DNA of 64,000 bases from Microcosmobacter sp040493455 (GCF_040493455.1 NZ_JANFDA010000002.1:310001-374000), one strand, 5' to 3'; numbered from the stretch's first letter, positions 9,077 to 18,068 are shown. Numbers and translations are program-made. The notes: a model not told the origin generated them from the letters alone.

Positions 9077-9634
9077 TTGAAAACAAAAATAATATACTTC
9101 CTTCTATTTTCTTTAGTTACTTCATGCTCTTTATTCAACGTAAGAAATGTTGGGAACAACCATCTCATTAGAAATAAGAAGTTTAAAACTCCAAAGCATA
9201 TTAATTACTTATTTAACCCAGAAGTAATTACTTATGTTTCTGATAGTACAAAATTCTTTCAAGATTATCATAAAGATCCTTTGTACATCAAAAAATTCAA
9301 TACGCTTTTAACTGAAAAGGCAAAAAAGACTAACATTATTTTTGATACTTATCATCCCGATGTGTATCCACAATTAACTATTGACTACATTATGTTATCT
9401 GAATATTCCGAAATTCAGACCGTGTCTATGAGTGATTGTACTGAAGAAGACGACATCGCATACCATGTTGTACTCAAAATTGTTGCCAATCTACGCTATG
9501 AAAATAATACAAAGCGGGTTGAAAAAAGCTATGAATTTAGTTCAGAACCCAGAGAATCGTTACTTATAAACGGTGTGCTTGGTGCTAATTCTAATGAGAA
9601 TATAAATATGACCAAAGTCAGAGACAACCTGTAA
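9077..9634 (+). CDS. Putative lipoprotein, C-terminus cut short by a tandem duplication
   Basis: Starts at a TTG (9077); no in-frame ATG precedes the signal sequence. Residues 1-16 form a lipoprotein signal ending in LVTSC with C17 as the lipidation site. The remaining 185-residue product has no motif that I recognise; it resembles uncharacterised flavobacterial lipoproteins with mixed alpha/beta content. The last 29 bp of the frame are duplicated in tandem (9603-9660) and the TAA stop is the first codon of the second copy. Without the duplication the frame would continue for 17 more residues to a TAA at 9712. The C-terminus here therefore looks secondarily truncated. Confidence 0.72.
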   Translation: MKTKIIYFLLFSLVTSCSLFNVRNVGNNHLIRNKKFKTPKHINYLFNPEVITYVSDSTKFFQDYHKDPLYIKKFNTLLTEKAKKTNIIFDTYHPDVYPQLTIDYIMLSEYSEIQTVSMSDCTEEDDIAYHVVLKIVANLRYENNTKRVEKSYEFSSEPRESLLINGVLGANSNENINMTKVRDNL

Positions 9635-9660
9635 ATATGACCAAAGTCAGAGACAACCTG
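9603..9660 (+). repeat. Perfect 29-bp tandem duplication at the end of a gene
   Basis: Bases 9603-9631 and 9632-9660 are identical. The unit begins TAAATATGACC and ends GACAACCTG. Because 29 is not a multiple of three, the second copy shifts the frame and supplies an immediate TAA to the lipoprotein gene. Confidence 0.97.
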
Positions 9661-9716
9661 ATAAACTCTTTTATATACAGACTTTTTAGAACTATAGAAA
9701 GAGAAGGGAAATAATG

Positions 9717-11024
9717 CTATACTCGCTCTATCCTAGCACCAATTGCTCTAAGGCGCTCGTCTATATTTTCATATCCTCTATCAATTTGCTCGATATTGTG
9801 GATTGTTGATGTTCCCTTTGCTGAAAGGGCAGCGATTAACAATGAAATACCTGCTCTAATGTCTGGTGATACCATTGTCGTTGCTTTCAATTGACTCTTG
9901 AAGTCATAACCTATTACTGTTGCTCTATGTGGATCGCAAAGTATAATCTTGGCGCCCATATCTATAAGTTTATCAACAAAGAATAAGCGGCTTTCAAACA
10001 TTTTTTGATGAATCACTACTTCTCCTCTAGACTGCGTGGCTACAACTAATACTATACTAAGTAAGTCTGGTGTAAACCCAGGCCATGGTGCATCTGCTAT
10101 AGTAAGGATAGAACCATCTATATAATTCTGAATTTCATATCCATCTACATGAGCTGGAATGTAAATATCATCGCCTCTGCGCTCTACAGTAATTCCTAGT
10201 TTACCAAATACCGAAGGAATTTGTCCTAAATCGTCCCAGCTAACGTTCTTAATCGTGAGTTCACTTTTAGTCATTGCTGCTAAGCCAATCCAACTTCCGA
10301 TTTCGATCATGTCTGGTAACATCGTGTGCTCTGTTCCGCCTAAACTGTCTACACCTTCTATAATCAACATGTTGGAACCTATACCAGATATTTTGGCGCC
10401 CATTCTGTTGAGCATCTTACAAAGTTGTTGTAAGTATGGCTCACAAGCTGCATTGTATATTGTTGTAGTTCCTTTGGCTAAAACTGCTGCCATCACAATA
10501 TTGGCAGTTCCAGTTACAGAAGCTTCGTCCAAAAGCATATATGTCCCTTTTAGTTCTTCTGCTTCTACGCCATAGAAATAATCTTCTCTGTTGTATCTAA
10601 ACTTAGCGCCTAGATTAATAAATCCTTCGAAATGTGTATCTAACCTTCTACGGCCTATTTTATCACCTCCAGGCTTGGGAATATAACCTTTTCCAAAACG
10701 TGCTAATAACGGCCCAACAATCATTATAGAGCCTCTAAGGCCGCTTCCATCTATCTTGAATTGTTGTGTCTCTAGGTAATCTAGATCTACTTCATCGGCT
10801 TGAAACGAATACGAATTATTGGAAAGCTTTTCAACTTTAACGCCCAAACTCTGTAATAACTTAATGAGTTTATTGACGTCTACGATGTCTGGTATATTGT
10901 GTATTGTAACTTTTTCTGGTGTGAGAAGAACAGCACATAGAATTTGTAGTGCTTCATTCTTTGCGCCTTGAGGTTGGATTTCACCTTTTAACTGGTGTCC
11001 TCCTTCAATCTTAAATGTTCCCAT
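9717..11024 (-). CDS. murA: UDP-N-acetylglucosamine 1-carboxyvinyltransferase with Asp at the Cys115 position
   Basis: Transfers enolpyruvate from PEP to UDP-GlcNAc, the first committed step of peptidoglycan synthesis. The 435-residue length and two-domain inside-out barrel are typical; N-terminal GAKNEALQIL contains the conserved Lys-Asn pair (K22, N23). The active-site loop reads PGGDKIGRRRLDTH, so the residue equal to E. coli Cys115 is D121. MurA enzymes with Asp here are catalytically active but not alkylated by fosfomycin, as known for Mycobacterium and Chlamydia. The gene starts 5 bp after the DUF4290 gene, so the two are co-transcribed. Confidence 0.95.
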   Translation of the reverse strand: MGTFKIEGGHQLKGEIQPQGAKNEALQILCAVLLTPEKVTIHNIPDIVDVNKLIKLLQSLGVKVEKLSNNSYSFQADEVDLDYLETQQFKIDGSGLRGSIMIVGPLLARFGKGYIPKPGGDKIGRRRLDTHFEGFINLGAKFRYNREDYFYGVEAEELKGTYMLLDEASVTGTANIVMAAVLAKGTTTIYNAACEPYLQQLCKMLNRMGAKISGIGSNMLIIEGVDSLGGTEHTMLPDMIEIGSWIGLAAMTKSELTIKNVSWDDLGQIPSVFGKLGITVERRGDDIYIPAHVDGYEIQNYIDGSILTIADAPWPGFTPDLLSIVLVVATQSRGEVVIHQKMFESRLFFVDKLIDMGAKIILCDPHRATVIGYDFKSQLKATTMVSPDIRAGISLLIAALSAKGTSTIHNIEQIDRGYENIDERLRAIGARIERV

Positions 11025-11029
11025 TCGTA

Positions 11030-11665
11030 TTAATAACGTTTTCTGTTTCTGTTATTCTTTTTGTTACTTTTTTGGTTCTTAGAATGCTTCTTTCTATTTC
11101 GCATTAGACTACTAGAGTCTGTTAAATCTTCTTCAGAGTTTTTGAGATTAATTTGCCCTTTAGACAGTTCAAACAAATGGTCGAAGATTACGTCATCTTC
11201 TACAGTGTCTTTATTCCAGTTCAAAAAACACTTCTTCATGTGGTTTGCTATGGTATACACCAAAGCTTCTTTCAACTCTCCTTCTTCCCATGTTACAGCA
11301 ACGTCTATCATCGTCTTTATATTGTTGCCATAAAAACGATACTTAGGATGGTTTTGAGGATATTCCAAAGGTTCTGGACGTTCTTCTAAAAGTTCTTTTG
11401 AAGGTTTCTCGTATGGTGAGTCTGCATCCAATTCGAAATTGGACATTATAAATAACTGATCCCAGAGTTTATGCTGAAAGTCTGGCACATCTCTAAGATG
11501 CGGTTGCAAATTCCCCATTACAGAGATGATTGCTTTTGCCAGTTTGTTTCGTTCTTCTTTATCTTCACGAGTTTTAGCATGATTAATCATTTTTTGAATA
11601 TGTCTTCCATATTCAGGAATAATCAAATGTTCTCGTTCTGTATTGTATTCTAAATCTTCTATCAA
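11030..11665 (-). CDS. DUF4290 family protein
   Basis: A 211-residue soluble protein confined to Bacteroidota and normally found directly upstream of murA, as here (5-bp spacing). The N-terminal YNTEREHLIIPEYGRHIQKM and the segment PHLRDVPDFQHKLWDQL are the recognisable blocks. The last 40 residues are low-complexity Asn/Lys/Arg-rich, a likely disordered and perhaps nucleic-acid or membrane-contacting tail. No function is established; the constant linkage to murA suggests a cell-envelope role. Confidence 0.88.
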   Translation of the reverse strand: MIEDLEYNTEREHLIIPEYGRHIQKMINHAKTREDKEERNKLAKAIISVMGNLQPHLRDVPDFQHKLWDQLFIMSNFELDADSPYEKPSKELLEERPEPLEYPQNHPKYRFYGNNIKTMIDVAVTWEEGELKEALVYTIANHMKKCFLNWNKDTVEDDVIFDHLFELSKGQINLKNSEEDLTDSSSLMRNRKKHSKNQKSNKKNNRNRKRY

Positions 11666-11754
11666 AATAAAAAAAGTGTGTAGTCAAAAAAATATTATGT
11701 ACGTAGTACTTGTACAATCGCAAAGTACAAAAAAAAAGAATATAGAATCTCTAT

Positions 11755-12048
11755 TTATAAAGAAATAACGCCTTCTACATTTTCTGCTACTTCCTTGTAT
11801 TTTGCTATAACTGCATCTGGGTCCTTCATCAATACATTTATAGAGATACTAGTGTAGCTTCCTTTCTTTGATTCTGTAGTATTGATAACTGCGCCAAGGT
11901 TATTGAAAAGTGCTTCGACTTCTGCAATTTTTTGTGAGTCTGATTTCACAATAAACTTATATAAATATTCAGATGGCCAAGATGCCGTATCGTATAATTG
12001 TTCTCTTAGTTTTTTATAAAATTCTTCCGATTTTTCGAATGCGTTCAT
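11755..12048 (-). CDS. DUF493 family protein (YbeD-like)
   Basis: A 97-residue protein with the small ferredoxin-like ACT-type fold of the DUF493/YbeD family: WPSEYLYKFIVKSD near 24-37, then TTESKKGSYTSISINVLM, then a final helix and strand ending GVISL. Members are thought to be regulatory; no biochemical role is known in flavobacteria. It is divergent from the P-loop ATPase gene at 12140 with a 91-bp gap that holds both promoters. Confidence 0.85.
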   Translation of the reverse strand: MNAFEKSEEFYKKLREQLYDTASWPSEYLYKFIVKSDSQKIAEVEALFNNLGAVINTTESKKGSYTSISINVLMKDPDAVIAKYKEVAENVEGVISL

Positions 12049-12139
12049 AGTCTCTTTTTAAGTGCGTAAAGATACATTTATCTTTACATTTTTTATTTGA
12101 AATGAAATTCACGATTTTTACTGCCAAAATCTTGCCAAA

Positions 12140-12682
12140 TTGAGCACAAAAAAAATTGTCATAGCGGGAGGTCCTGGTACTGGAAAAACTTCCATCATTA
12201 ATAATCTTGAGCAAAGAGGCTTTGTTTGCTTTGAAGAAATCTCTAGACAGGTTACTCTTAAAGCCAGAGAACAAGGGATAGAGCAGCTATTTCTAACTAA
12301 TCCTTTATTGTTTAGTGAAATGCTTCTTGAAGGCAGAAAGCAGCAATTTTTAGATGCCAAAGCACATGAAAGTTCTGTAGTATTTTTGGATCGAGGTCTG
12401 CCAGACGTTTTGGCATATATGGATTATATAGGTGACACATATCCAGACGAGTTTGTTTCTGCTTGCGAAAATCATAAGTACGATTATGTTTTTATCCTAG
12501 CTCCTTGGCAGGAAATCTTCGTGAGTGATAGTGAGCGTTACGAAAACTTTGAACAAGCTATCGAGATTCATGAGTATTTACTAAAAACCTACACGCGTTT
12601 TGATTATAAACTTATAGATGTTCCTTTTGGAAGTGTCGATTTTAGAACAGATTTTATTCTAGACACCTTACATTTGCAATAA
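12140..12682 (+). CDS. P-loop ATP/GTPase, AAA_28-type
   Basis: A 180-residue protein starting from a TTG; no in-frame ATG exists upstream. Walker A is GGPGTGKTS at about 10-18 and a Walker B-like VVFLDRGLPD lies near 83-92. The layout resembles the NadR-kinase-like/AAA_28 family of small nucleotide-dependent kinases. Its TAA overlaps the first base of the recQ ATG (TAATG), so translation is coupled. Substrate unknown. A kinase acting on a small metabolite is possible, but neither neighbour supports a specific one. Confidence 0.8.
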   Translation: MSTKKIVIAGGPGTGKTSIINNLEQRGFVCFEEISRQVTLKAREQGIEQLFLTNPLLFSEMLLEGRKQQFLDAKAHESSVVFLDRGLPDVLAYMDYIGDTYPDEFVSACENHKYDYVFILAPWQEIFVSDSERYENFEQAIEIHEYLLKTYTRFDYKLIDVPFGSVDFRTDFILDTLHLQ

Positions 12683-14574
12683 TGCAGCATCCTATTGAAG
12701 TATTAGAGCGTTATTGGAATTTTACTTCTTTTAGACCTTTACAAGAAGACATTATCTCGTCAGTTTTAGATAATGAAGATACTTTTGCTTTGTTACCTAC
12801 TGGTGGAGGAAAATCTATTTGTTTTCAAATTCCAGCACTTATAAGAGAAGGCATTTGTATTGTTATTTCTCCTTTAGTTGCTTTAATGAAAGACCAAGTG
12901 AGCAACCTCAATGCTAAAGGTATCAAAGCAATTGCACTTACCAGCGGGATTTCATATTCTGAATTAGATCAGTTATTGGATAATTGTATTTATGGTAATT
13001 ATAAATTTCTGTACCTCTCGCCAGAACGACTGCAACAATCTATAGTTAAGGAGCGTATTCAGCAAATGAATGTCAATCTAATTGCTGTTGATGAAGCGCA
13101 CTGCATCAGTCAATGGGGAAATGATTTCAGACCTGCTTATCTCAACATAACATCACTCAGAGAACTTCATCCTCATGTTAATGTTATTGCGCTTACTGCT
13201 ACAGCCAAATCTAAAGTTATAGAAGAGACTTTAGAGCGTTTAGACTGTGTGGCTCCGAAAATATACAAAGGATCGTTTAGGCGGCCGAATATTGCATATC
13301 ATGTACTGCATTCTGAAGACAAATTATATACTTTGGAACAGATTCTAAAGAAATACGATGGGTCTTCTATAATTTATGTAAGAAGTAGAAATGCTTCAGA
13401 AGATATAGACAAACACTTGAGAGCAAAAGGATTTTCAAGTACATTTTATCATGGTGGTATCGATTCAGATGAAAAGCAAAATCGTTTAAATCAATGGCTT
13501 CATGACCAGAAAACCATCATGGTTGCGACCACTGCATTTGGCATGGGAATTGATAAGCCTAACGTAAAAACAGTTGTTCATATCAATTTACCTGAAAGTC
13601 TAGAAAGCTATTATCAAGAAGCTGGGCGTGCTGGTAGAAATGGTGATACTTCATTTGCAGTTATTTTGAAACAAAATGCAGATGAAGACCAACTGAAAGG
13701 TCAATTTTTAAAAACATTACCGAGTGTTGATTTTATAAAACTAGTATACAAGAAACTAAATAATTATTTTCAAATATCTTATGGTGAAGGTGAGCATACA
13801 AGTCACCAACTCAATTTTAACTTGTTCTGCAATACTTACGAACTTAACAAAACGCTTACCTATAATGCCTTAAAAATTCTCGATAGGAATAGTATTATAG
13901 GGTTATCGCAGCAGTTCAGTTATCAAACCAAGCTACAGTTTATAATAACTAATGAACAATTGTTTAGTTATATTGAAAAGTTCAAAGACATTGGTCAATA
14001 TATTAAGGTCATCTTGAGAACTTATGGTGGCGTTTTTGATCACATGACCAAGATTAACACCTTTCTCATTGCAAATAAGATTAATGTAAAGGAAAAAGAA
14101 ATCATTAATGCGCTCAATCAGTTGCAAAATGATAATATTATTGAGTTTCAAACATCAAATACAGATGCGGAAATTACATTCCTAGTACCAAGAGAAGATG
14201 AAAAAACCATTAATCCTATCGTAAGAACTATTGAACAGCAACATCGGATTAAAGAAGATCAAATTAAGTCTGTTCTAGATTATGTAAATAATACGGAAAT
14301 TTGCAAAAGTGTTCAATTACTGAATTACTTTGATGAGTATAATTCTGAAGCATGTGGCCAGTGCTCTGTATGTAGCAGTAAAATAAAAGGAGTCAAACAT
14401 TCAGGTATAAAATCACTGGTACTAGAATTATTGAAAACCAAATCATTATCGTCTAGGGAATTGGTTGAAAAAAGCAATTATTCTGAAGATGAAATCATTA
14501 ATTGTTTGAGAGAATTATTAGAAGACAACACAATAGAAATAACAACAACAAATAGATATAGATTAAAAGCATGA
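12682..14574 (+). CDS. recQ: ATP-dependent DNA helicase, RecQ family
   Basis: Superfamily 2 3'-5' DNA helicase, 630 residues. Visible motifs are motif I TGGGKS (40-45), motif II DEAH (137-140) followed by the aromatic-rich loop CISQWGNDFRP, motif III LTATA, motif V TTAFGMGIDKP and motif VI YYQEAGRAGRNG. A zinc-binding Cys cluster (ACGQCSVC) follows the winged-helix region. A C-terminal HRDC domain is not evident; the end looks like another winged helix. Flavobacteria usually have more than one RecQ, and this is the shorter type. It overlaps both neighbours by 1 and 4 bp. Confidence 0.92.
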   Translation: MQHPIEVLERYWNFTSFRPLQEDIISSVLDNEDTFALLPTGGGKSICFQIPALIREGICIVISPLVALMKDQVSNLNAKGIKAIALTSGISYSELDQLLDNCIYGNYKFLYLSPERLQQSIVKERIQQMNVNLIAVDEAHCISQWGNDFRPAYLNITSLRELHPHVNVIALTATAKSKVIEETLERLDCVAPKIYKGSFRRPNIAYHVLHSEDKLYTLEQILKKYDGSSIIYVRSRNASEDIDKHLRAKGFSSTFYHGGIDSDEKQNRLNQWLHDQKTIMVATTAFGMGIDKPNVKTVVHINLPESLESYYQEAGRAGRNGDTSFAVILKQNADEDQLKGQFLKTLPSVDFIKLVYKKLNNYFQISYGEGEHTSHQLNFNLFCNTYELNKTLTYNALKILDRNSIIGLSQQFSYQTKLQFIITNEQLFSYIEKFKDIGQYIKVILRTYGGVFDHMTKINTFLIANKINVKEKEIINALNQLQNDNIIEFQTSNTDAEITFLVPREDEKTINPIVRTIEQQHRIKEDQIKSVLDYVNNTEICKSVQLLNYFDEYNSEACGQCSVCSSKIKGVKHSGIKSLVLELLKTKSLSSRELVEKSNYSEDEIINCLRELLEDNTIEITTTNRYRLKA

Positions 14575-15521
14575 AAGACACATTGAGAATAGTTTTTATG
14601 GGAACACCAGATTTTGCAGTAGCCACACTAGATGCCTTAGTAACTAGTGGTTATAATGTTGTCGGTGTTATTACTGCTCCAGATAAACCTGCTGGTCGTG
14701 GTCGAAAGCTAAATGAATCTGCTGTAAAAAAATACGCAAAGGACAAAGGTCTCAAAATCATGCAGCCTACTAATTTAAAATCTGAAGACTTTATACATGA
14801 GTTAAAAAGCCTTAATGCTAACCTCCAGGTTGTAGTTGCTTTTAGGATGCTACCTGAAGTCGTTTGGGCGATGCCTCAATATGGCACTTTTAACCTACAC
14901 GCATCATTATTGCCACAATATAGAGGTGCAGCTCCAATTCATTGGGCAATAATTAATGGTGAAAGCACTACTGGTGTTACAACATTTTTTATTGATGAAA
15001 AGATTGACACTGGTGCTATAATCGACTGGAAAGATATAAGTATAGATGATGATGAAACCGTAGGAAGCCTTCATGATAAGCTTATGACATTAGGAAGTGA
15101 ATTAGTTATCGATACAGTGAAGCTTATTGAATCTGGAAATGTTACGACTACAATCCAACCAAAGATTGCCGATCTTAAAACAGCATACAAACTTAATAAG
15201 GAAAACTGCAAGATAGATTGGAATGATTCACTAGACAATATATATAATAAGATTAGAGGACTAAATCCTTTTCCTTCTGCTTGGTCCGAATTGCATAATA
15301 ATGATATAATATCTAGCGTGAAATTGTTTGATATTGAAAAGATGTACGAAGCACATACACATGAAAATGGTACAATAATTATAGATTCTAAGGAAATGAA
15401 AGTAGCTGCAAAAGGTGGATATATAAATATTAAAGAATTACAACTTCCTGGAAAGCGCAAAATGGATGTGAAATCTCTTTTAAACGGTTTTGAATTTTCT
15501 AAAGACGCAAAACTCTGCTAA
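14571..15521 (+). CDS. fmt: Methionyl-tRNA formyltransferase
   Basis: Formylates initiator Met-tRNA using 10-formyl-tetrahydrofolate. The 316-residue length is normal. The N-terminal GTPDFAVATLDAL and the catalytic-domain block FNLHASLLPQYRGAAPIHWAI, with the catalytic Asn-His pair and the downstream Asp (FFIDEKIDTGAI), are clear. The C-terminal OB-like domain includes RGLNPFPSAW. The ATG overlaps the recQ stop in an ATGA, placing fmt last in a three-gene operon that is unusual as a functional grouping but tightly coupled. Confidence 0.96.
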   Translation: MKDTLRIVFMGTPDFAVATLDALVTSGYNVVGVITAPDKPAGRGRKLNESAVKKYAKDKGLKIMQPTNLKSEDFIHELKSLNANLQVVVAFRMLPEVVWAMPQYGTFNLHASLLPQYRGAAPIHWAIINGESTTGVTTFFIDEKIDTGAIIDWKDISIDDDETVGSLHDKLMTLGSELVIDTVKLIESGNVTTTIQPKIADLKTAYKLNKENCKIDWNDSLDNIYNKIRGLNPFPSAWSELHNNDIISSVKLFDIEKMYEAHTHENGTIIIDSKEMKVAAKGGYINIKELQLPGKRKMDVKSLLNGFEFSKDAKLC

Positions 15522-15625
15522 GTGCTTATATTTCTTGGATTTGCAAAATATCCGACGAAATACATACCCTTTATTAACAAATGCTTCAAGTTATTAACAA
15601 AAACGCTGATTTCCCTTGCTATTAC

Positions 15626-15655
15626 TTGCGTAGATGAATTATCCGTATAAATTTG
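15626..15655 (+). promoter_or_regulatory. Flavobacterial promoter of the HU gene
   Basis: A TTG at 15626-15628 is separated by 19 bp from TAAATTTG at 15648-15655, which fits the Bacteroidota consensus TTG-N17..23-TAnnTTTG. The HU start codon is 58 bp downstream. Confidence 0.75.
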
Positions 15656-15712
15656 TACGAGGATTTAACAATAACGTTTAACCCAATATTTAATAATTAA
15701 AATTAAAATTTT

Positions 15713-15985
15713 ATGAACAAAACAGATTTAATCAATGGAATGGCAGAAAATGCTGGGATTACTAAAGCTGCTGCTAAGAAAGCATTAGATTCTTTATTAA
15801 TCGATATTGAAGGAGCTTTACAAAAAGGTAACAGAGTATCTTTAGTAGGATTTGGATCTTGGTCAGTTTCTAGAAGAGCGGCAAGAGATGGAAGAAACCC
15901 TCAGACTGGAAAAACTATAAAAATCAAAGCTAAAAATGTTGTTAAGTTTAAAGCAGGTTCTGATTTAAGCAACGCAGTAAACTAA
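15713..15985 (+). CDS. hup: HU-family histone-like DNA-binding protein
   Basis: A 90-residue nucleoid protein that binds and bends DNA as a dimer. The helical N-terminus (MNKTDLINGMAENAGITKAA) and the beta-arm signature GFGSWSVSRRAARDGRNPQTG with the intercalating-proline region are diagnostic of HU/IHF; the generic sequence suggests HU rather than IHF. It has its own strong promoter (15626-15655) and a strong terminator (16008-16032), as expected for an abundant single-gene transcript. Confidence 0.95.
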   Translation: MNKTDLINGMAENAGITKAAAKKALDSLLIDIEGALQKGNRVSLVGFGSWSVSRRAARDGRNPQTGKTIKIKAKNVVKFKAGSDLSNAVN

Positions 15986-16007
15986 TTGATTTAATTCAAA
16001 AAGATAT

Positions 16008-16032
16008 AAGCCTGCTAATTAGCAGGCTTTTT
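16008..16032 (+). terminator. Terminator of the HU gene
   Basis: A perfect 22-bp palindrome at 16008-16029 (AAGCCTGCTAA and its complement) is followed by a run of seven Ts. This is a strong intrinsic terminator. Confidence 0.92.
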
Positions 16033-16128
16033 TTATTCATAACGTTAGAAGAACTGGGATAATTAGCCCAATATTTGTTGGTTATTTAACAAATATGTGT
16101 TAGATTTATTCATAAATCATACCAATCT

Positions 16129-16689
16129 ATGATTACAATTCAGCCAAATAAAGGTAACCTACTTATTGCAGAACCATCAATTATAGGCGATCTATCATTC
16201 AATAGATCGGTAATATTGCTAGCCGACCATTCTGCACAAGGTTCTATTGGCTTTATTTTAAACAAACCTCTAGATTTTACATTAAGTGATCTTATAGCAG
16301 ATACAGATTCTGATTTCCAAATATTTAACGGCGGTCCTGTTGAGCAAGATAATCTATACTTTATCCATAAAGTTCCTGAATTAATCCCAGGCAGTATAGA
16401 AATCTCTTTGGGTATATATTGGGGCGGCGATTTTGAAGTTGTTTTAGAATTGCTCAAAAACGGAAAGCTCGAAACTAAAGATATTCGTTTCTTTTTAGGG
16501 TATTCTGGTTGGGAACCAGAGCAATTAGAATCCGAGTTGGAATCTAATGCTTGGGTTGTTACCGAAAATGTATACAAAGAAGGTCTTATTGATAAATGCT
16601 GTGAAACCTTTTGGAAAGAAAAAATGCTCGAACTTGGAGGTGAATACAGTATTTGGTCTAATGCTCCAGAAAATCCTAGTTATAACTAA
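16129..16689 (+). CDS. YqgE/AlgH family protein (UPF0301)
   Basis: A 186-residue cytoplasmic protein of the UPF0301 family. Signatures are NKGNLLIAEPSIIGDLSFNRSV at the N-terminus (positions about 5-26), GSIGFILNKPL, FNGGPVEQDNLYFIHK and FFLGYSGWEPEQLE. The E. coli and Pseudomonas relatives are called YqgE and AlgH; no enzymatic function is established. Its stop codon overlaps that of the convergent aminotransferase gene by 3 bp. Confidence 0.92.
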   Translation: MITIQPNKGNLLIAEPSIIGDLSFNRSVILLADHSAQGSIGFILNKPLDFTLSDLIADTDSDFQIFNGGPVEQDNLYFIHKVPELIPGSIEISLGIYWGGDFEVVLELLKNGKLETKDIRFFLGYSGWEPEQLESELESNAWVVTENVYKEGLIDKCCETFWKEKMLELGGEYSIWSNAPENPSYN

Positions 16690-17534
16690 CTAGTCAATCC
16701 TAATTTTTCATTCAATTTTTCTAACAGTTGTTTAGCAACTGTACACTTGAATTCCTTTTTTCTGTAGTGCGTTACAGATTGAATCCCTGTAATGACATTT
16801 GTAATAAATACCTCGTCCGATTTCTGAATCTCGAAAGGTGAAATTGACACTTCTTCTATAGAATAGTCTTCATATTCCTTGATGAGTTCCATGATTTGTT
16901 TTCTCATGATACCTTTTAGAGCACCGTCAGATAAGGTTGGAGTTTTTATAGTATTTCCTTGTACGAAAAACAGATTGCCTTGGGTTGCTTCAACAACACC
17001 TTTGTTATTATTCAGAAGAATACAATTATCCAATTCGTTTTCTTTAGCATAAATGTTGGCAAGCACATTAATAACTTTAGAATTAGACTTTAAGTTAGAA
17101 AGCATTCCTGCATTTACATAATGATCTTTAAACAGATCTACTCTATAATTTTCAGTGTCATTAAAACTATAGGCTGAATGCTCTAAAGATTCAACAACTA
17201 TACTGTAATTGATAGAATCTTGCATTGGCATATACGTTCCTCCTTCGCCTCTATCTACATTAAATCTTACTCTTGTATTTTCTCCTGAAAGTGCATTTGC
17301 TTCAACTGTTTTCAGAATTTCTTCTTCTAAAAACTCCATGGTAAAACTCATCGGAATTTCCATACGTAGTATACGCATGGATGCCATTAGTCTAAAATAA
17401 TGGTCTTCCCAAAATAATATGTTGTTGTCTACAACTTTAAGTGTTTCAAAAAGAGCGTCACCATATTTATAGCCACGATTGTGAATTGAAATAAAAGTCG
17501 TTTCACTTAGAAGTTTTCCATTAAAATTTACCAT
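16686..17534 (-). CDS. PLP-dependent class IV aminotransferase family protein
   Basis: Fold-type IV PLP enzyme of 282 residues, probably 4-amino-4-deoxychorismate lyase (PabC) or a branched-chain/D-amino acid aminotransferase. The start FNGKLL, the IHNRGYKYGDALFETLKV block, the Lys in SKVINVL and the phosphate-binding segment VVEATQGNLFFV are visible; the product name among PabC, IlvE and Dat cannot be fixed from motif. The RGxxYGD-type entry and lack of nearby BCAA genes favour PabC. A minus-strand hairpin with seven Ts directly abuts its ATG. Confidence 0.85.
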   Translation of the reverse strand: MVNFNGKLLSETTFISIHNRGYKYGDALFETLKVVDNNILFWEDHYFRLMASMRILRMEIPMSFTMEFLEEEILKTVEANALSGENTRVRFNVDRGEGGTYMPMQDSINYSIVVESLEHSAYSFNDTENYRVDLFKDHYVNAGMLSNLKSNSKVINVLANIYAKENELDNCILLNNNKGVVEATQGNLFFVQGNTIKTPTLSDGALKGIMRKQIMELIKEYEDYSIEEVSISPFEIQKSDEVFITNVITGIQSVTHYRKKEFKCTVAKQLLEKLNEKLGLTS

Positions 17535-17560
17535 AAAAAAATCCCGATAAAAAATCGGGA
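17535..17560 (-). terminator. Terminator abutting the aminotransferase start codon
   Basis: On the minus strand TCCCGAT/ATCGGGA (17542-17560, 5-base loop) is followed by seven Ts (17535-17541) and then immediately by the ATG of the aminotransferase gene. It should end the START-like gene transcript but leaves no leader for the next gene. Confidence 0.8.
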
Positions 17561-17589
17561 CAAATATAAATCATTAAACAATCTTTTTA

Positions 17590-17982
17590 TTATGCAGAAC
17601 CTAAAACTTGCTTTAGATCTGCTATTTGATTTTCCCAAAGCATCTTGGTTTCTTCAACTTCATCTTCTTCAGCAAAATCTGTAACAATTAATGATACATC
17701 TTTTGTTATTTCGTCAACTTGAATTCTAATCTCAAAATAGCTTGATGGATTATCTTCTTCATCATCTAACCAACGAAATTTTACACGTTCGCTACTTTTT
17801 TTGCTAAGCAATTTTGCTTGCTCTTCACTATCGTCCCAAATAAAGGTATATAGCTCTCCTCTGGAGTTAACATTGTCGGCATACCACTCAGATAAACCAG
17901 ATGGCGTAGAGATATATTGATATATTAATTGCGGTGAAGCATGTATTGGAAACTCAAGTTCAAATTTTATTTTATCATCCAT
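17590..17982 (-). CDS. START-like domain protein (SRPBCC/AHSA1-type)
   Basis: A 130-residue single-domain protein. The N-terminal FELEFPIHASPQLIYQYISTPSGLSEWYAD (positions 7-36) is the typical helix-grip beginning, and the acidic centre DDEEDNPSSYFEIRI leads to the long C-terminal helix ending in DLKQVLGSA. Small START-like proteins of this kind are conserved in Bacteroidota beside class IV aminotransferase genes. Ligand and function are unknown. A terminator lies directly downstream at 17535-17560. Confidence 0.85.
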   Translation of the reverse strand: MDDKIKFELEFPIHASPQLIYQYISTPSGLSEWYADNVNSRGELYTFIWDDSEEQAKLLSKKSSERVKFRWLDDEEDNPSSYFEIRIQVDEITKDVSLIVTDFAEEDEVEETKMLWENQIADLKQVLGSA

Positions 17983-18068
17983 AAATCCTCATATTAGTTC
18001 GCTCAATATATACATTAATTGTTTAGTTTAAAACTTATTTCAAAAAAATATTTTTAATGACGGAATGT

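Noticed and set aside
12014..12360. Minus-strand ORFs opposite the P-loop ATPase gene
   Set aside because: They are shadows; the plus strand has a clear Walker A protein and coupling to recQ.
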